Shown here in pieces: positions 8,392-20,034 of a stretch of DNA of 64,000 nucleotides. This DNA is from Kibdelosporangium sp. MJ126-NF4 (lineage in GTDB: Bacteria; Actinomycetota; Actinomycetes; Mycobacteriales; Pseudonocardiaceae): NCBI RefSeq assembly GCF_000826545.1, contig NZ_CDME01000011.1, positions 1,812,657 to 1,876,656 of the forward strand. Direction: 5' to 3'. The notes beneath the pieces were generated by a model. The model had not been told where the DNA came from. It made no database searches and was given only the letters and a program-made list of their open reading frames with translations. The translations under genes and the position numbers were made by a program. Position 1 is the first letter of the stretch. Each line of letters begins with the position of its first letter.

Positions 8392-9066
8392 GTGAACGCC
8401 GGACGGACAGCGCGAGATCGAGCCAGGGCTGAGCTCACGCAGCAGATCAAGGACGAGGCACGCAGGCAGTTGGCTGTCGACGGTGCCCAGAAACTGTCGC
8501 TGCGGTCGGTGGCCAGGGAGCTGGGCATGGTCTCGTCCGCGCTCTACCGCTACTTCCCCAGCAGGGACGAGCTGTTGACCGCGTTGATCATCGACGCCTA
8601 CAACGCGATCGGCGAGACGGCCGAGCAGGGCGCGGTGGGGGAGGGGCCGAGGGGGAAGTGGCTGGCGGCGTGTCATGCGATGCGGGGGTGGGCCCGTGCT
8701 CATCCGCATGAGTACTCGCTGATCTACGGCTCACCCATTCCCGGCTACCAGGCGCCGCAGGACACAGTGGCCGCAGCCGCGCGGGTGCCGTTGCTGCTGC
8801 TCCGGATCCTGGACGAGGCGGAGCTGAAGCCCGCGTTCGATGCCGCGGCGCCGTTGCCCCCGGGTCTCGCTGCCCAGTTGGCGGAGCTGGACATCGAGCC
8901 CGAGATGGACCCGGAGCTGCTCAGCCGGGCGATCGTGGTGTGGAGTCAGCTGTTCGGGATGCTCAGCTTCGAGCTGTTCGGGCAGTTCGTGGGCAGTGTG
9001 AACCCGACGGACGCGTTCTTCGCGCACGCCATCGGGCAGATGGCGGACTACGTCGGCCTTCAGTGA
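8392..9066 (+). CDS. TetR/AcrR-family regulator
   Basis: A 224-aa TetR-type repressor. N-terminal helix-turn-helix around residues 20-65 (SVARELGMVSSALYRYFPSR) and a C-terminal ligand domain of the TetR_C_13/WHG type. The GTG at 8392 is chosen because TATGCT lies six bases upstream and no ribosome site is visible, a leaderless arrangement; a GTG at 8374 would overlap that -10 box. It is divergent from a deazaflavin oxidoreductase and shares three operator-like repeats with it. The inducer is unknown. Confidence 0.88.
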   Translation: MNAGRTARDRARAELTQQIKDEARRQLAVDGAQKLSLRSVARELGMVSSALYRYFPSRDELLTALIIDAYNAIGETAEQGAVGEGPRGKWLAACHAMRGWARAHPHEYSLIYGSPIPGYQAPQDTVAAAARVPLLLLRILDEAELKPAFDAAAPLPPGLAAQLAELDIEPEMDPELLSRAIVVWSQLFGMLSFELFGQFVGSVNPTDAFFAHAIGQMADYVGLQ

Positions 9067-9086
9067 CTTCTTGACGTTTCCTTAAC

Positions 9087-9102
9087 TTCACAAGTTTGTG
9101 AA
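9087..9102. promoter_or_regulatory. Inverted repeat upstream of the P450 gene
   Basis: TTCACAA-GT-TTGTGAA, perfect 7-bp arms, lying between a TTGACG sequence (9071-9076) and a TAGTGT sequence (9105-9110) that could be -35 and -10 elements. A repressor bound here would block the P450 promoter. Which protein binds is unknown. Confidence 0.6.
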
Positions 9103-9122
9103 TCTAGTGTAGTTCTTGAACC

Positions 9123-10319
9123 ATGACGACCGAGAACCTCCAGGGGAGCATTCAGGGGCTGCCGACCCAGCGCCCGAACCCGCTTGACCCGCCGGACGAG
9201 ATCGCCGAACTGCGTGCCACCGACGCGATGGTGCGCATGACGTTCCCCGACGGTCACCTCGGCTGGCTCGCGACCGGTCACCACGCCGTGCGCGCGGTCC
9301 TGGCCAGCCCGTCGTTCAGCAACCGGGTCGATCTGACCCACCCGGTCATCCCGATGAAGCGCATGCAGAGCATGGCCGACTTCGAGATCCCGCCGGGCAT
9401 GTTCAACCGGATGGACGAGCCGGAACACGGCCGCATCCGGCGCATGCTGACCGGCCAGTTCACCGTCCGCCGGATGAAGGACCTCGAGCCGAGGATCGAA
9501 CAGATCGTCAACGAACACCTCGGTGCGATCGTCGCCAGCGGACCGCCCGTCGACCTCGTGCCCACGTACACGCTGCCGATCCCGTCGCTGGTGATCTGCG
9601 AACTGCTGGGCGTGCCGTACGGCGTCAGGGACCGGTTCCAGGGCGACGCGTCCACGTTGCTGAACCTGGAATCGGGGGCCGAGGAGGCGGCGGCCGCGTG
9701 GCTGTCGCTGCGCGACCTGCTCGGCGAGATCATCGACGCCAAACAGGCGGCACCCGCCGACGACCTGCTCAGCGGCCTGGTCAGCGAAGGCGAACTGACC
9801 AAGGAAGAGCTGATCACCATCGCCATGGTGCTGCTGATCGCCGGGCACGAGACGACGGCGAACATGCTGTCGCTCGGCACGTACACGATCCTGCAGCAGC
9901 CCGGCCGCGCGCAGGCACTGCTCGCCGACCCGGCCACGGCCGTCGAGGAGCTGCTGCGCTACCTCTCGATCATCCACTTCGGACCGACCAGGACCGCGCT
10001 CGCGGACGTGGAGATCGACGGGCACCTGGTCAAGGCCGGTGAAGCCGTCGCGATGTCGGTGCCAGGCGCCAACCGCGACCCCGACAAGTTCGACAACCCG
10101 GACGAACTCGACCTGACCAGGCACGCGCAGGGGCATCTTGCGTTCGGCCACGGCATCCACCAGTGCCTCGGCCAGCAACTGGCCCGCATCGAGATGCGGA
10201 TCGCGTTCGCCGCGCTGCTGCGCAGGCTGCCGTCGCTCAGGCTCGCCGGGGAAGTCCGGTTCCGGGACCGGATGAGCATCTACGGCCTGTTCAACCTGCC
10301 GGTGACCTGGGACGCGTGA
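9123..10319 (+). CDS. Cytochrome P450
   Basis: A 398-aa soluble class I bacterial P450. I-helix oxygen-activation motif AGHETT (residues 240-245), ExxR motif Glu276-Arg279 in the K-helix, and the heme loop FGHGIHQCLGQQLAR with Cys348 as axial thiolate. General architecture matches CYP105/CYP107-type monooxygenases from actinomycetes, which hydroxylate natural products or xenobiotics; the substrate cannot be read. No ferredoxin or reductase gene is adjacent, so it must borrow redox partners. An operator-like palindrome lies 21 bp upstream. Confidence 0.93.
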   Translation: MTTENLQGSIQGLPTQRPNPLDPPDEIAELRATDAMVRMTFPDGHLGWLATGHHAVRAVLASPSFSNRVDLTHPVIPMKRMQSMADFEIPPGMFNRMDEPEHGRIRRMLTGQFTVRRMKDLEPRIEQIVNEHLGAIVASGPPVDLVPTYTLPIPSLVICELLGVPYGVRDRFQGDASTLLNLESGAEEAAAAWLSLRDLLGEIIDAKQAAPADDLLSGLVSEGELTKEELITIAMVLLIAGHETTANMLSLGTYTILQQPGRAQALLADPATAVEELLRYLSIIHFGPTRTALADVEIDGHLVKAGEAVAMSVPGANRDPDKFDNPDELDLTRHAQGHLAFGHGIHQCLGQQLARIEMRIAFAALLRRLPSLRLAGEVRFRDRMSIYGLFNLPVTWDA

Positions 10320-10378
10320 TCTCTCCCAACCTGTGAGCGGTCAGCTCGCCCGTGGAGATCCCTATTAACCTGACTGAC

Positions 10379-11617
10379 ATGCAGACATGGGCGACGACAC
10401 CGGTTCCACGCGTGCCAGGCACGCCTCGGCCACTGCGGCTGTACGACACAGCCGCAGGTGAGGTGCGGCCGACCGCGCCTGGCACGACCGCCGGTCTCTA
10501 CGTCTGCGGCATCACCCCGTACGACGCGACCCACCTCGGGCACGCTGCCACGTACCTCACGTTCGACCTGATCAACCGGATCTGGCTGGACAACGGCCAC
10601 GACGTCAACTACGTCCAGAACGTCACCGACATCGACGACCCGCTGCTGGAACGGGCCCAGCGGGACCAGGACGACTGGGTCGTGCTCGGTATGCGTGAGA
10701 CCGCTCTCTTCCGTGAGGACATGGCGGCGCTGCGTGTTCTGCCGCCACGGTCTTACATCGGCGCCGTCGAGGCCATCCCGGAGATTGTCGAGGCGATCGG
10801 CAAGCTGCTGGCCGCCGGGCACGCCTACCGCGTCGACGATCCCGACTACCCCGACATCTACTTCGATCACGCCGCCACCGGGCGCTTCGGTTACGAGTCG
10901 CGCTATCCCGAGCAGACCATGCTGGACCTGTTCGCCGAGCGCGGTGGGGATCCGGAGCGGCCCGGCAAGCGGCATCCGCTGGACGCTCTGCTGTGGCGGG
11001 TCGCTCGCCAGGACGAGCCGTCGTGGGAGAGCGAGATCGGCGCCGGCCGCCCGGGGTGGCACGTCGAGTGCTCCGTCATCGCGCTCAACCGGCTCGGGTC
11101 GGCATTCGACGTCCAGGGTGGCGGGTCCGACCTGATCTTCCCGCACCACGAGAACAGCGCCGCGCACGCGGAGGCGCTCACCGGGGAGTACCCGTTCGCC
11201 CGGCACTACGTGCACGCCGGGATGATCGGGCTGGATGGCGAGAAGATGTCCAAGTCACGGGGCAATCTCGTGTTCGTGTCGCGGCTGCGGGCCGACAAGG
11301 TCGACCCGATGGCCGTACGCCTCTCGCTGCTCGCCGGGCACTACCGCGAGGACCGTCCGTGGACCGCCGACCTGCTCGCCGACGGTTTGCACCGGCTCGG
11401 CCGCTGGCGTGACGCCGCCTTGCTGGACACCGGCCCGGACGTCACGGACACGATCGCGCGGCTGCGTGATCACCTGTCCAACGACCTGGACACGCCGAAC
11501 GCGCTGCGCGCCGTCGACGCGTGGGCCGACGAGGCGCTCGCTGGGCGCGGCGGCGACCAGGAGGCGCCCACGCACTTCCGTGACGCCGTCGACGCCCTGC
11601 TCGGCATCGACATCTGA
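10379..11617 (+). CDS. mshC: L-cysteine:1D-myo-inositol 2-amino-2-deoxy-alpha-D-glucopyranoside ligase MshC
   Basis: ATP-dependent ligase joining cysteine to GlcN-Ins in mycothiol synthesis, cytosolic, 412 aa as in mycobacteria. It is related to class I cysteinyl-tRNA synthetase: zinc ligand Cys43 in [16 protein letters not shown], the HLGH signature at 52-55, the second zinc Cys in WHVECSVI, the His in [10 protein letters not shown], and the KMSKS loop at 289-293. It lacks the anticodon-binding domain of CysS. ATG at 10379 has TAACCT seven bases upstream and no ribosome site; a GTG at 10352 is an unlikely alternative. Same genomic block as in M. tuberculosis. Confidence 0.95.
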   Translation: MQTWATTPVPRVPGTPRPLRLYDTAAGEVRPTAPGTTAGLYVCGITPYDATHLGHAATYLTFDLINRIWLDNGHDVNYVQNVTDIDDPLLERAQRDQDDWVVLGMRETALFREDMAALRVLPPRSYIGAVEAIPEIVEAIGKLLAAGHAYRVDDPDYPDIYFDHAATGRFGYESRYPEQTMLDLFAERGGDPERPGKRHPLDALLWRVARQDEPSWESEIGAGRPGWHVECSVIALNRLGSAFDVQGGGSDLIFPHHENSAAHAEALTGEYPFARHYVHAGMIGLDGEKMSKSRGNLVFVSRLRADKVDPMAVRLSLLAGHYREDRPWTADLLADGLHRLGRWRDAALLDTGPDVTDTIARLRDHLSNDLDTPNALRAVDAWADEALAGRGGDQEAPTHFRDAVDALLGIDI

Positions 11618-11635
11618 CAGGACGGCCAGGACTGA

Positions 11636-12538
11636 CTAGGACTGACGCGGCCCCCGGCCTGGACCCGGGCCGGGGCCACCGTGGCGGCGCCTGCGCAGGT
11701 AGCGCTCGAACTCCGCGGCGATGACGTCACCGCTTGTCTCGTTCAGCGTGATCGCCGCGTCGCCGCGTTCCTCCAGCGCGCGGACATAGTTGCTGACGTC
11801 CTCGTCCTCCTCGGCCATCTCGCTGACCGTGCGCTGCCACTCGTCGGCCTGCTCCGGCAGCGCCCCCAGCGGCACCTCGACGTCGAGCACTTCCTCGACG
11901 CGGTGCAGCAGCGCGAGCGTGGCCTTGGGCGACGGCGGCTGGGACACGTAGTGCGGCACGGCTGCCCACAGCGAGATCGCCGGGATGCCTGCCTGCACGC
12001 ACATGTCCTGCAGCACGCCGACGATGCCGGTGGGGCCCTGGTAGCGGGACCGTTCGAGGCCGAAGCGGGCGGCCGACGCGGCGTCGTACGCCGTCCCGGT
12101 CACCGGGACGGGACGGGTGTGCGGCGTGTCGGCCAGCATCGAGCCCAGGGTGACCACGGTGGTCACGCCGAGGCGTTCGATGTGTTCGAGCAGTTCCGCA
12201 CAGAACTTTCGCCAGCGCATGTTCGGCTCGATGCCGTGCACGAGCACGATGTCCCTCGACGAGCCGGGCGGACGGCAGTACGACAGCCGGGTCGTCGGCC
12301 ATTCCACCCGTCGCGTGACCCCGTCGACCAGCTTGACGTTCGGCCGGGTCACCTGGAAGTCGTAGTAGTCGTCCGGGTCGACGTCCGCCAGCGGTGAGGC
12401 GTCCCAGGTCAGTTGCAGATGCTCGATCGCCGTACTCGCTGCGTCTCCGGCGTCATTCCAGCCTTCGAATCCACAAACCATCACCGGCTCGACGAGGGCC
12501 GGGTGGTCGGAGGTGCTCTGCGGGTCGTGATCGGTCAC
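11636..12538 (-). CDS. PAC2-family protein (proteasome assembly chaperone-like)
   Basis: A 300-aa protein of the PAC2 family, whose eukaryotic member helps assemble the 20S alpha ring; actinobacterial members are of unproven role. Conserved features include GFEGWNDAGDAAS (residues ~23-35), VLVHGIEPNMRW and a central TLGSMLADTPHTRPV segment. The C-terminal ~60 residues are an acidic helix followed by a Gly/Pro/Arg tail. Leaderless GTG start: TAGGCT is six bases upstream of 12538. The homologue in M. tuberculosis lies in the same place near mshC, and the 20S genes are 16 kb away here, so a link to proteasome assembly is plausible but unproven. Confidence 0.85.
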   Translation of the reverse strand: MTDHDPQSTSDHPALVEPVMVCGFEGWNDAGDAASTAIEHLQLTWDASPLADVDPDDYYDFQVTRPNVKLVDGVTRRVEWPTTRLSYCRPPGSSRDIVLVHGIEPNMRWRKFCAELLEHIERLGVTTVVTLGSMLADTPHTRPVPVTGTAYDAASAARFGLERSRYQGPTGIVGVLQDMCVQAGIPAISLWAAVPHYVSQPPSPKATLALLHRVEEVLDVEVPLGALPEQADEWQRTVSEMAEEDEDVSNYVRALEERGDAAITLNETSGDVIAAEFERYLRRRRHGGPGPGPGRGPRQS

Positions 12539-12774
12539 TGGCCAAGCCTACGACCTAGCGAGGGCGGTTGGACCACAGCGCCGCGACCTACCCGTCCCAC
12601 ATGCCATCTGCGCTGCTCGGCGCCCTCGCTGAGCGTGTCGCGTGGTCGCACATTACGCAACGACGGCGGCTGATGATGTGACCAAGCCGCCCTGAAGTCC
12701 ACCACATTCACCATATCGAGCGACGCATACTGGTACCGCGGTACTACTGTCCGGAAGAGCTCGAGGGGGATTCG

Positions 12775-13452
12775 TTGACCCAGGTGCCCGAGGCCGTGTT
12801 GTGGGACATGGATGGCACGTTGATCGACTCGGAGAAGCTCTGGGACATCGGCCTGCACGAGCTCGCCGTCCAGCTCGGCGGCGAACTGTCCCAGCGCACG
12901 CGCGACTCGCTGGTGGGGTCCAACATGGACAGCACGATACGGGTGATCTTCTCCTCCCTCGGTGTCGAGACCGAGCCCGCCGCGATGCAGAAGGCGGCGC
13001 AGTGGCTGACCGAGCGCACCGCCGAGCTGTTCCGGATCGACCTGCCGTGGCGGCCCGGCGCGCGGGCCGTGCTGGAGTCGCTGCACGAGCACGCGGTGCC
13101 GATGGCGTTGGTCACATCGACCGAGCGGTCGCTGACCGAGGTCGCGCTCGACTCGATCGGGCGGCATTTTTTCGCCGCGACGATCTGCGGTGACGAGGTC
13201 GGCGGGCGCAACAAGCCGGACCCCGCGCCGTATCTGACGGCCGCCGACCTGCTCGGTGTTTCCGCAGCTCAGTGCGTTGCGGTCGAGGACTCGCTGATGG
13301 GTATGCGGTCGGCGGTGGCCGCGGGCTGCACCGTGCTGGTCGTGCCGGCCGAGGTGCCGATCGAGCCGGGCGAGGCCTGGACGCTCCGCGAATCACTCGT
13401 CGGTGTCGACGCGTTCACCCTCGGCGCTTTGAGCGCGGGACCAGGTGGATGA
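12775..13452 (+). CDS. HAD-superfamily phosphatase/phosphomutase
   Basis: A 225-aa HAD hydrolase of the beta-phosphoglucomutase-like subfamily with an alpha-helical cap. Motif I DMDGTLIDSE gives the nucleophile Asp11 and general acid Asp13; motif II is VTSTERS, motif III the Lys in GRNKPDPAPY, and motif IV VEDSLMG. Substrate unknown. A TTG start at 12775 is supported by GAGGGGGA 6-7 bp upstream. It precedes hisE by 12 bp and probably shares its transcript; a role as histidinol-phosphatase is possible but cannot be asserted from sequence. Confidence 0.85.
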   Translation: MTQVPEAVLWDMDGTLIDSEKLWDIGLHELAVQLGGELSQRTRDSLVGSNMDSTIRVIFSSLGVETEPAAMQKAAQWLTERTAELFRIDLPWRPGARAVLESLHEHAVPMALVTSTERSLTEVALDSIGRHFFAATICGDEVGGRNKPDPAPYLTAADLLGVSAAQCVAVEDSLMGMRSAVAAGCTVLVVPAEVPIEPGEAWTLRESLVGVDAFTLGALSAGPGG

Positions 13453-13464
13453 AAAGATCGGGGC

Positions 13465-13728
13465 GTGAAGACGTTCGACGAACTGTTCGCCGAGCTCAGT
13501 GAGCGCGCGCGGACCCGGCCCGAGGGGTCGGGCACCGTGGCGGCGCTGGATGCGGGTGTGCACGCGCAGGGCAAGAAGGTGCTTGAGGAGGCGGGCGAGG
13601 TCTGGATCGCCGCCGAGCATGAGGACGACGAGCATCTGGCCGAGGAGGTCTCCCAGCTGCTCTACCGGGTCCAAGTGCTCATGATCGGGCGCGGACTGAC
13701 CCTTGACGACGTCTACCGCTATCTCTGA
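13465..13728 (+). CDS. hisE: Phosphoribosyl-ATP pyrophosphatase HisE
   Basis: Second enzyme of histidine synthesis, hydrolysing phosphoribosyl-ATP to phosphoribosyl-AMP; 87 aa, a stand-alone HisE as in most actinobacteria. MazG-like helical fold with the metal-binding pattern [10 protein letters not shown] and the E-D-E-H-L-x-E-E run near residues 50-60. GTG start at 13465. Followed by hisG after 12 bp, forming a HAD-hisE-hisG operon. Confidence 0.95.
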   Translation: MKTFDELFAELSERARTRPEGSGTVAALDAGVHAQGKKVLEEAGEVWIAAEHEDDEHLAEEVSQLLYRVQVLMIGRGLTLDDVYRYL

Positions 13729-13740
13729 GGAGCCTTTGCC

Positions 13741-14586
13741 ATGTTGCGTGTTGCCGTGCCCAACAAGGGGTCGCTGGCCGCGTCCGCGTCGGAGATGCTG
13801 ACTGAGGCCGGGTACCGGCAGCGGGGCGAGCAGCGTGACCTGACGGTGCTCGACTCGGTCAACGAGGTCGAGTTCTTCTTCCTGCGTCCCAAGGACATCG
13901 CCGCGTACGTCGGCTCTGGCGACCTCGATCTCGGCATCACCGGCAGGGACCTGGCCCAGGAGTCCGGCGCGCCCGTGCGGGAGCGCCTGTCTCTCGGCTT
14001 CGGCTCGTCGACGTTCCGCTACGCGGCACCGGCCGGTCGGGAGTGGACGCCCGCCGACCTCGACGGCAAGCGCCTGGCGACCGCGTACCCCCGGCTTGTC
14101 CGTGACGACCTGGCCAGGCACGGCATCAAGGCGGACGTGATCCGGCTCGACGGTGCTGTGGAGATCTCGGTGCAGCTCGGCCTGGCCGACGCGATCGCCG
14201 ACGTCGTCGGCTCGGGCCGGACGCTGAAGCAGCACAACCTGGTGGCGTTCGGCGAGCCGATCTGCGTCTCCGAGGCCGTGCTCGTGACCCGTGCCGCCGC
14301 GGAGGCCTCGCCGGACGCCGAGCAGCTGACCGCCCGTCTGCAGGGTGTGGTCTTCGCGCAGCAGTACATGATGCTGGACTACGACTGCCCGAAGACGTTG
14401 CTGGACAGCGCACTCGAGGTGACACCCGGCTTGGAGTCGCCGACCGTCGCGCCGCTGGCGAACCCGGAATGGGTTGCGGTGCGGGCAATGGTGCCACGCA
14501 AGCGGGCCAACCCGATCATGGACGAGTTGGCCGCGATCGGTGCGAAAGCGATCCTCGCCTCCGACATCAGGTCCTGCCGCCTGTAG
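13741..14586 (+). CDS. hisG: ATP phosphoribosyltransferase HisG (long form)
   Basis: First, committed step of histidine synthesis: ATP plus PRPP to phosphoribosyl-ATP. 281 aa, the long form with a C-terminal ACT-like domain (about residues 210-281) that binds histidine for feedback inhibition, so no HisZ partner is needed. Visible features: N-terminal [18 protein letters not shown], and the PRPP-binding segment [16 protein letters not shown]. Ribosome site GAGGAG lies just upstream of the ATG at 13741. Confidence 0.95.
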   Translation: MLRVAVPNKGSLAASASEMLTEAGYRQRGEQRDLTVLDSVNEVEFFFLRPKDIAAYVGSGDLDLGITGRDLAQESGAPVRERLSLGFGSSTFRYAAPAGREWTPADLDGKRLATAYPRLVRDDLARHGIKADVIRLDGAVEISVQLGLADAIADVVGSGRTLKQHNLVAFGEPICVSEAVLVTRAAAEASPDAEQLTARLQGVVFAQQYMMLDYDCPKTLLDSALEVTPGLESPTVAPLANPEWVAVRAMVPRKRANPIMDELAAIGAKAILASDIRSCRL

Positions 14587-14709
14587 CGACATCCACGTCA
14601 CCCCGCTGGCGCACTCCTCACCTGGGTGGCCGCGCGCACGTGTTCACGGCTGCACTCGCGAAGCGAGGGCCATCCAACACTGTCGGGGGGCTGGCCTAGT
14701 GTTTTGTGT

Positions 14710-15564
14710 GTGACGGTGACTGAAGTACGGCGGCGCCCCGCGCTGTCCCCATCCCGGGCCAGCGACTTCAAACAATGTCCGTTGCTCTACAGATTTCGTG
14801 CTGTCGACCGGCTGCCCGAGACGCCGACCAAGGCCCAGGTCCGTGGCACGGTGGTGCACGCGGTGCTGGAACAGCTCTACGCCCGGCCCGCGGCCGAGCG
14901 TGTGCCACAGACCGCGCACGAGCTGCTGAGGCCCGCGTGGGCCAAGCTGCTCGAGGAGGCCCCGGATCTGGCCGGGCAGCTCTTCGGTGACGGCGACGGC
15001 CTGGACGACTGGCTGGACTCCGCCGGTGAGCTGCTCGACGGCTACTTCACCCTTGAGGACCCGCGCAGGCTCGAACCGGAGGCCTGCGAGTTGCTGGTCG
15101 AGTCCGAGCTGCCGTCCGGCGTGCTGCTGCGGGGCTACATCGACCGGCTGGACGTGGCGCCGACCGGCGAGATCCGCGTGGTCGACTACAAGACCGGCGC
15201 GGCGCCGCGCGAGATCGGCGAGGCCAAGGCGCTGTTCCAGATGAAGTTCTACGCACTGGTGCTGTGGCGGCTGCGCGGGGTGGTGCCGAAGCAGCTGCGC
15301 CTGATGTACCTGACCGACCGGCAGTCGCTGGCCTACGCGCCCGACGAGGCCGAGCTCAAACGGTTCGAGCGCACGCTGGAGGCGATCTGGCAGGCGGTCA
15401 TGCGCTCGGCGAAAACCGGGGATTTCCGGCCGAACAAGAGCAGGCTGTGCGACTACTGCGACCACAAGGCGTTCTGCCCGGAGTTCGGCGGCACGCCACC
15501 GGAGTACCCCGGCTGGCCCGAACCGGACTCCGGCACGGAGACGGCGCTCGACCGTGCCGACTAA
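14710..15564 (+). CDS. RecB-family PD-(D/E)XK nuclease with Cys cluster
   Basis: A 284-aa stand-alone nuclease of the Cas4/RecB type. N-terminal SPSRASDFKQCPLLYRF carries the first Cys; the catalytic core includes GYIDRLDV and the VDYKTG motif (Asp and Lys of PD-(D/E)XK); the C-terminal CDYCDHKAFCPEF supplies three more Cys, suggesting a 4Fe-4S cluster as in AddB and Cas4. It corresponds to the RecB-like gene beside trmI in mycobacteria; probable DNA repair role. GTG at 14710 is chosen since TAGTGT lies seven bases upstream; TTG 14704 or GTG 14716 are possible. Confidence 0.85.
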   Translation: MTVTEVRRRPALSPSRASDFKQCPLLYRFRAVDRLPETPTKAQVRGTVVHAVLEQLYARPAAERVPQTAHELLRPAWAKLLEEAPDLAGQLFGDGDGLDDWLDSAGELLDGYFTLEDPRRLEPEACELLVESELPSGVLLRGYIDRLDVAPTGEIRVVDYKTGAAPREIGEAKALFQMKFYALVLWRLRGVVPKQLRLMYLTDRQSLAYAPDEAELKRFERTLEAIWQAVMRSAKTGDFRPNKSRLCDYCDHKAFCPEFGGTPPEYPGWPEPDSGTETALDRAD

Positions 15565-15622
15565 CAGGGCCGTGACCACTGGGCACCGATGAGTTTCCGG
15601 GCCGCCGAGCGTCTCAGTATGT

Positions 15623-16198
15623 GTGACTTCACCACTGATCGGCGGGGCCGAGCTGCTGGAGCGTGCGGTCGGATACGCGCTCGGCAGCCTCCGGCTCGTC
15701 ACGCCGGAGGCCCTCAGCCGCCCGACGCCCTGCCGCTCATGGGACCTCAAGGCCTTGCTGCGCCACATGAACGACTCGCTGGCCGCGTTGCACGAGGCCG
15801 TCGACAGCGGACGTGTCGAGCCGCCCGCGGCGGAGACCTACCTGGCCGATGACCTGGTGGTGGATCTCGCTGCGCAGGTCAGGGACCGCGCGTGTCATCT
15901 CGTGGGAGCGTGGGCCGACTCGGCGCGACAGACCGTCTCCATCGCCGACCGGCAGCTCACGGGCGTGATCGTCAGCTGCGCGGGCGCGGTGGAGATCACC
16001 GTGCACGGCTGGGACGTCGCCAGGGCCTGTGGCGCGGACCGGCCGGTGCCCGGCGAACTCGCCGAGCAGTTACTGGGGCTGGCCGAGCTGTTCGTGTCCG
16101 GCCATGACCGCCCGGACCGCTTCGCCGCGCCGGTGCCGATGACTGTCTCGGCGCCGCCGGGGGATCGGCTGGTGGCCTTTCTGGGCCGAATTCCCTAG
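15623..16198 (+). CDS. TIGR03086/maleylpyruvate-isomerase-family (DinB-like) protein
   Basis: A 191-aa protein with the mycothiol-dependent maleylpyruvate isomerase N-terminal (DinB-like four-helix) domain. The opening LERAVGYALGSLRLV, the PTPCRSWDLKALLRHM segment and the HGWDVARACG motif are typical; the conserved His residues would bind a metal. Many family members are thought to use mycothiol, which fits the presence of mshC 4 kb upstream, but no reaction can be assigned. GTG start at 15623 is the first sensible codon; the spacer before it is only 58 bp. Confidence 0.75.
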   Translation: MTSPLIGGAELLERAVGYALGSLRLVTPEALSRPTPCRSWDLKALLRHMNDSLAALHEAVDSGRVEPPAAETYLADDLVVDLAAQVRDRACHLVGAWADSARQTVSIADRQLTGVIVSCAGAVEITVHGWDVARACGADRPVPGELAEQLLGLAELFVSGHDRPDRFAAPVPMTVSAPPGDRLVAFLGRIP

Positions 16199-16297
16199 CG
16201 GTGGGAAATTGTTTTTCTGTGCCTTATTGATTCCGCAGCGTGGATTTCTCCGCGCGGCATACGGCAGTTCAACATCCCCGCACCTACTCTCAACACC

Positions 16298-18796
<2,499 letters not shown>

Positions 18797-18800
<4 letters not shown>

Positions 18801-19489
18801 TGCGTCGGTCCGGAGTCCGTGGCCGACGGCGGCGGCGGTGTCGAGGAGTCGCTGCCAGGCGGGATGGCAGCGTCACTCGTCGCCGACTGCGTCTCGGTCG
18901 GCCGCGCGCTGGTGGAGCTCGGCCGCGGCCGGAACGTCACACCGCAGACCTTCCACACGGCGTTTTCCTTGACCAGGGCGTAGTCCTGCTCGGCACGGGC
19001 GTTGCCCGCGCCGCCGGACAGCGTTGCCCGGCCCTTGTCGCCTTCGATCCGCACGTCCTTGACCGTGATCGACATCCGCGAGCTGGGAGTCGGCGCGTAG
19101 GACCGCATGATCTCCTTGGACTCGCGGTCCTGCCATTCCTGTTCGAGCGCGTCCTGCTCGCTCTCGCACACGAGCGCTTTGACGTCCGACTTGGACAGTG
19201 CGAACGCGCCGTCGTTGCGGCCCTGTTCGAGCAGCGACGCGAACCTCTGCACGACCTCGCGCGCCGCGGTCTTCTCCTGCTGCAGCGCGATGTCCTCGGG
19301 ACGTGGCCGGGACGCGACGATCGCCAGTGCGACACCGCCACCCGCGAGTACGAGCACCGCCAGCCCGATGGCGATGATCAGACGGACCTTGCTCGCCTTG
19401 GACGTGGGCGGGCCCTGTTGTGTGCCCGGCTCCTTGGTCGGTTCGTCGTCGGCCGGCTTCTCGGCCTCAGGTTTCTCGGGCTCGGCCAT
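18797..19489 (-). CDS. Membrane-anchored protein, array member 4
   Basis: A 230-aa relative of its neighbours: ~34 charged, Pro/Lys/Glu-rich cytoplasmic residues, a transmembrane helix (about 36-59), then the extracellular domain with the paired cysteines (ALVCESEQ and WKVCGV). It adds a ~45-residue Ser/Thr/Pro tail rich in acidic residues that the paralogues lack. ATG at 19489 (MAEPE) is chosen over 19495. Coupled by a 4-bp overlap to the next gene. No catalytic residues recognised. Confidence 0.7.
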
Positions 19490-19523
19490 GCGCACACCGT
19501 ATCCGCCCGTTGTGAAATGAGTG

Positions 19524-20006
19524 TCACCCCACCCCGCCGAGACGCGGCGGGTTCAGTCCGCACAATGTCCACTTGTCCGCGCTGAGTTGGATGCGCATGA
19601 CGCCGTCCTGCTTGGCGCCCTCGTACTGGACGGTGAACGTGGCGAGGTAGCCCTCCTGGAACTGGCTCAGCCTGTCGAGGCCGAATTCGATCGGCTTCGA
19701 CCGGGTGCTCGCCGGGGCGGCGGGGTCCAACTGCGGAACGGCCTTCACCAACTCGCGACGGCCGGTGACCTTGCCCTGCGCGCATGTGAGCTCGATCACG
19801 CCGTCGAGGTCCTTGGCGTTGAGCTTGGTGACGACGTCTCGCGCCACGCTCTCCGGCGTGGTCGGCCCGCCCGACGCCGCGGGCGCCGGTGCCGGGGGCG
19901 GCGGGGCCGCCGGGGACATGACGAAGTACGTCAACATCCCGACTCCCCCGAGCACCATGCCCGTGAAGATCAACGACGTCGAGCGGCGTCTGGCGGCCTC
20001 TGGCAC
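19524..20006 (-). CDS. Membrane-anchored protein, array member 3
   Basis: A 160-aa protein with a short N terminus, a transmembrane helix at about 11-31, a Pro/Ala linker and the same extracellular domain (cysteines in ELTCAQ and WTLCGL). The C-terminal half is rich in beta-strand patterns (YLATFTVQYEG) like other family members. It lies 34 bp before the next gene and 28 bp after the previous one, in one probable transcript. Function unknown. Confidence 0.7.
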   Translation of the reverse strand: MPEAARRRSTSLIFTGMVLGGVGMLTYFVMSPAAPPPPAPAPAASGGPTTPESVARDVVTKLNAKDLDGVIELTCAQGKVTGRRELVKAVPQLDPAAPASTRSKPIEFGLDRLSQFQEGYLATFTVQYEGAKQDGVMRIQLSADKWTLCGLNPPRLGGVG

Positions 20007-20034
20007 GGTTCAACCGTACAAGCTGTTGCCAGTG

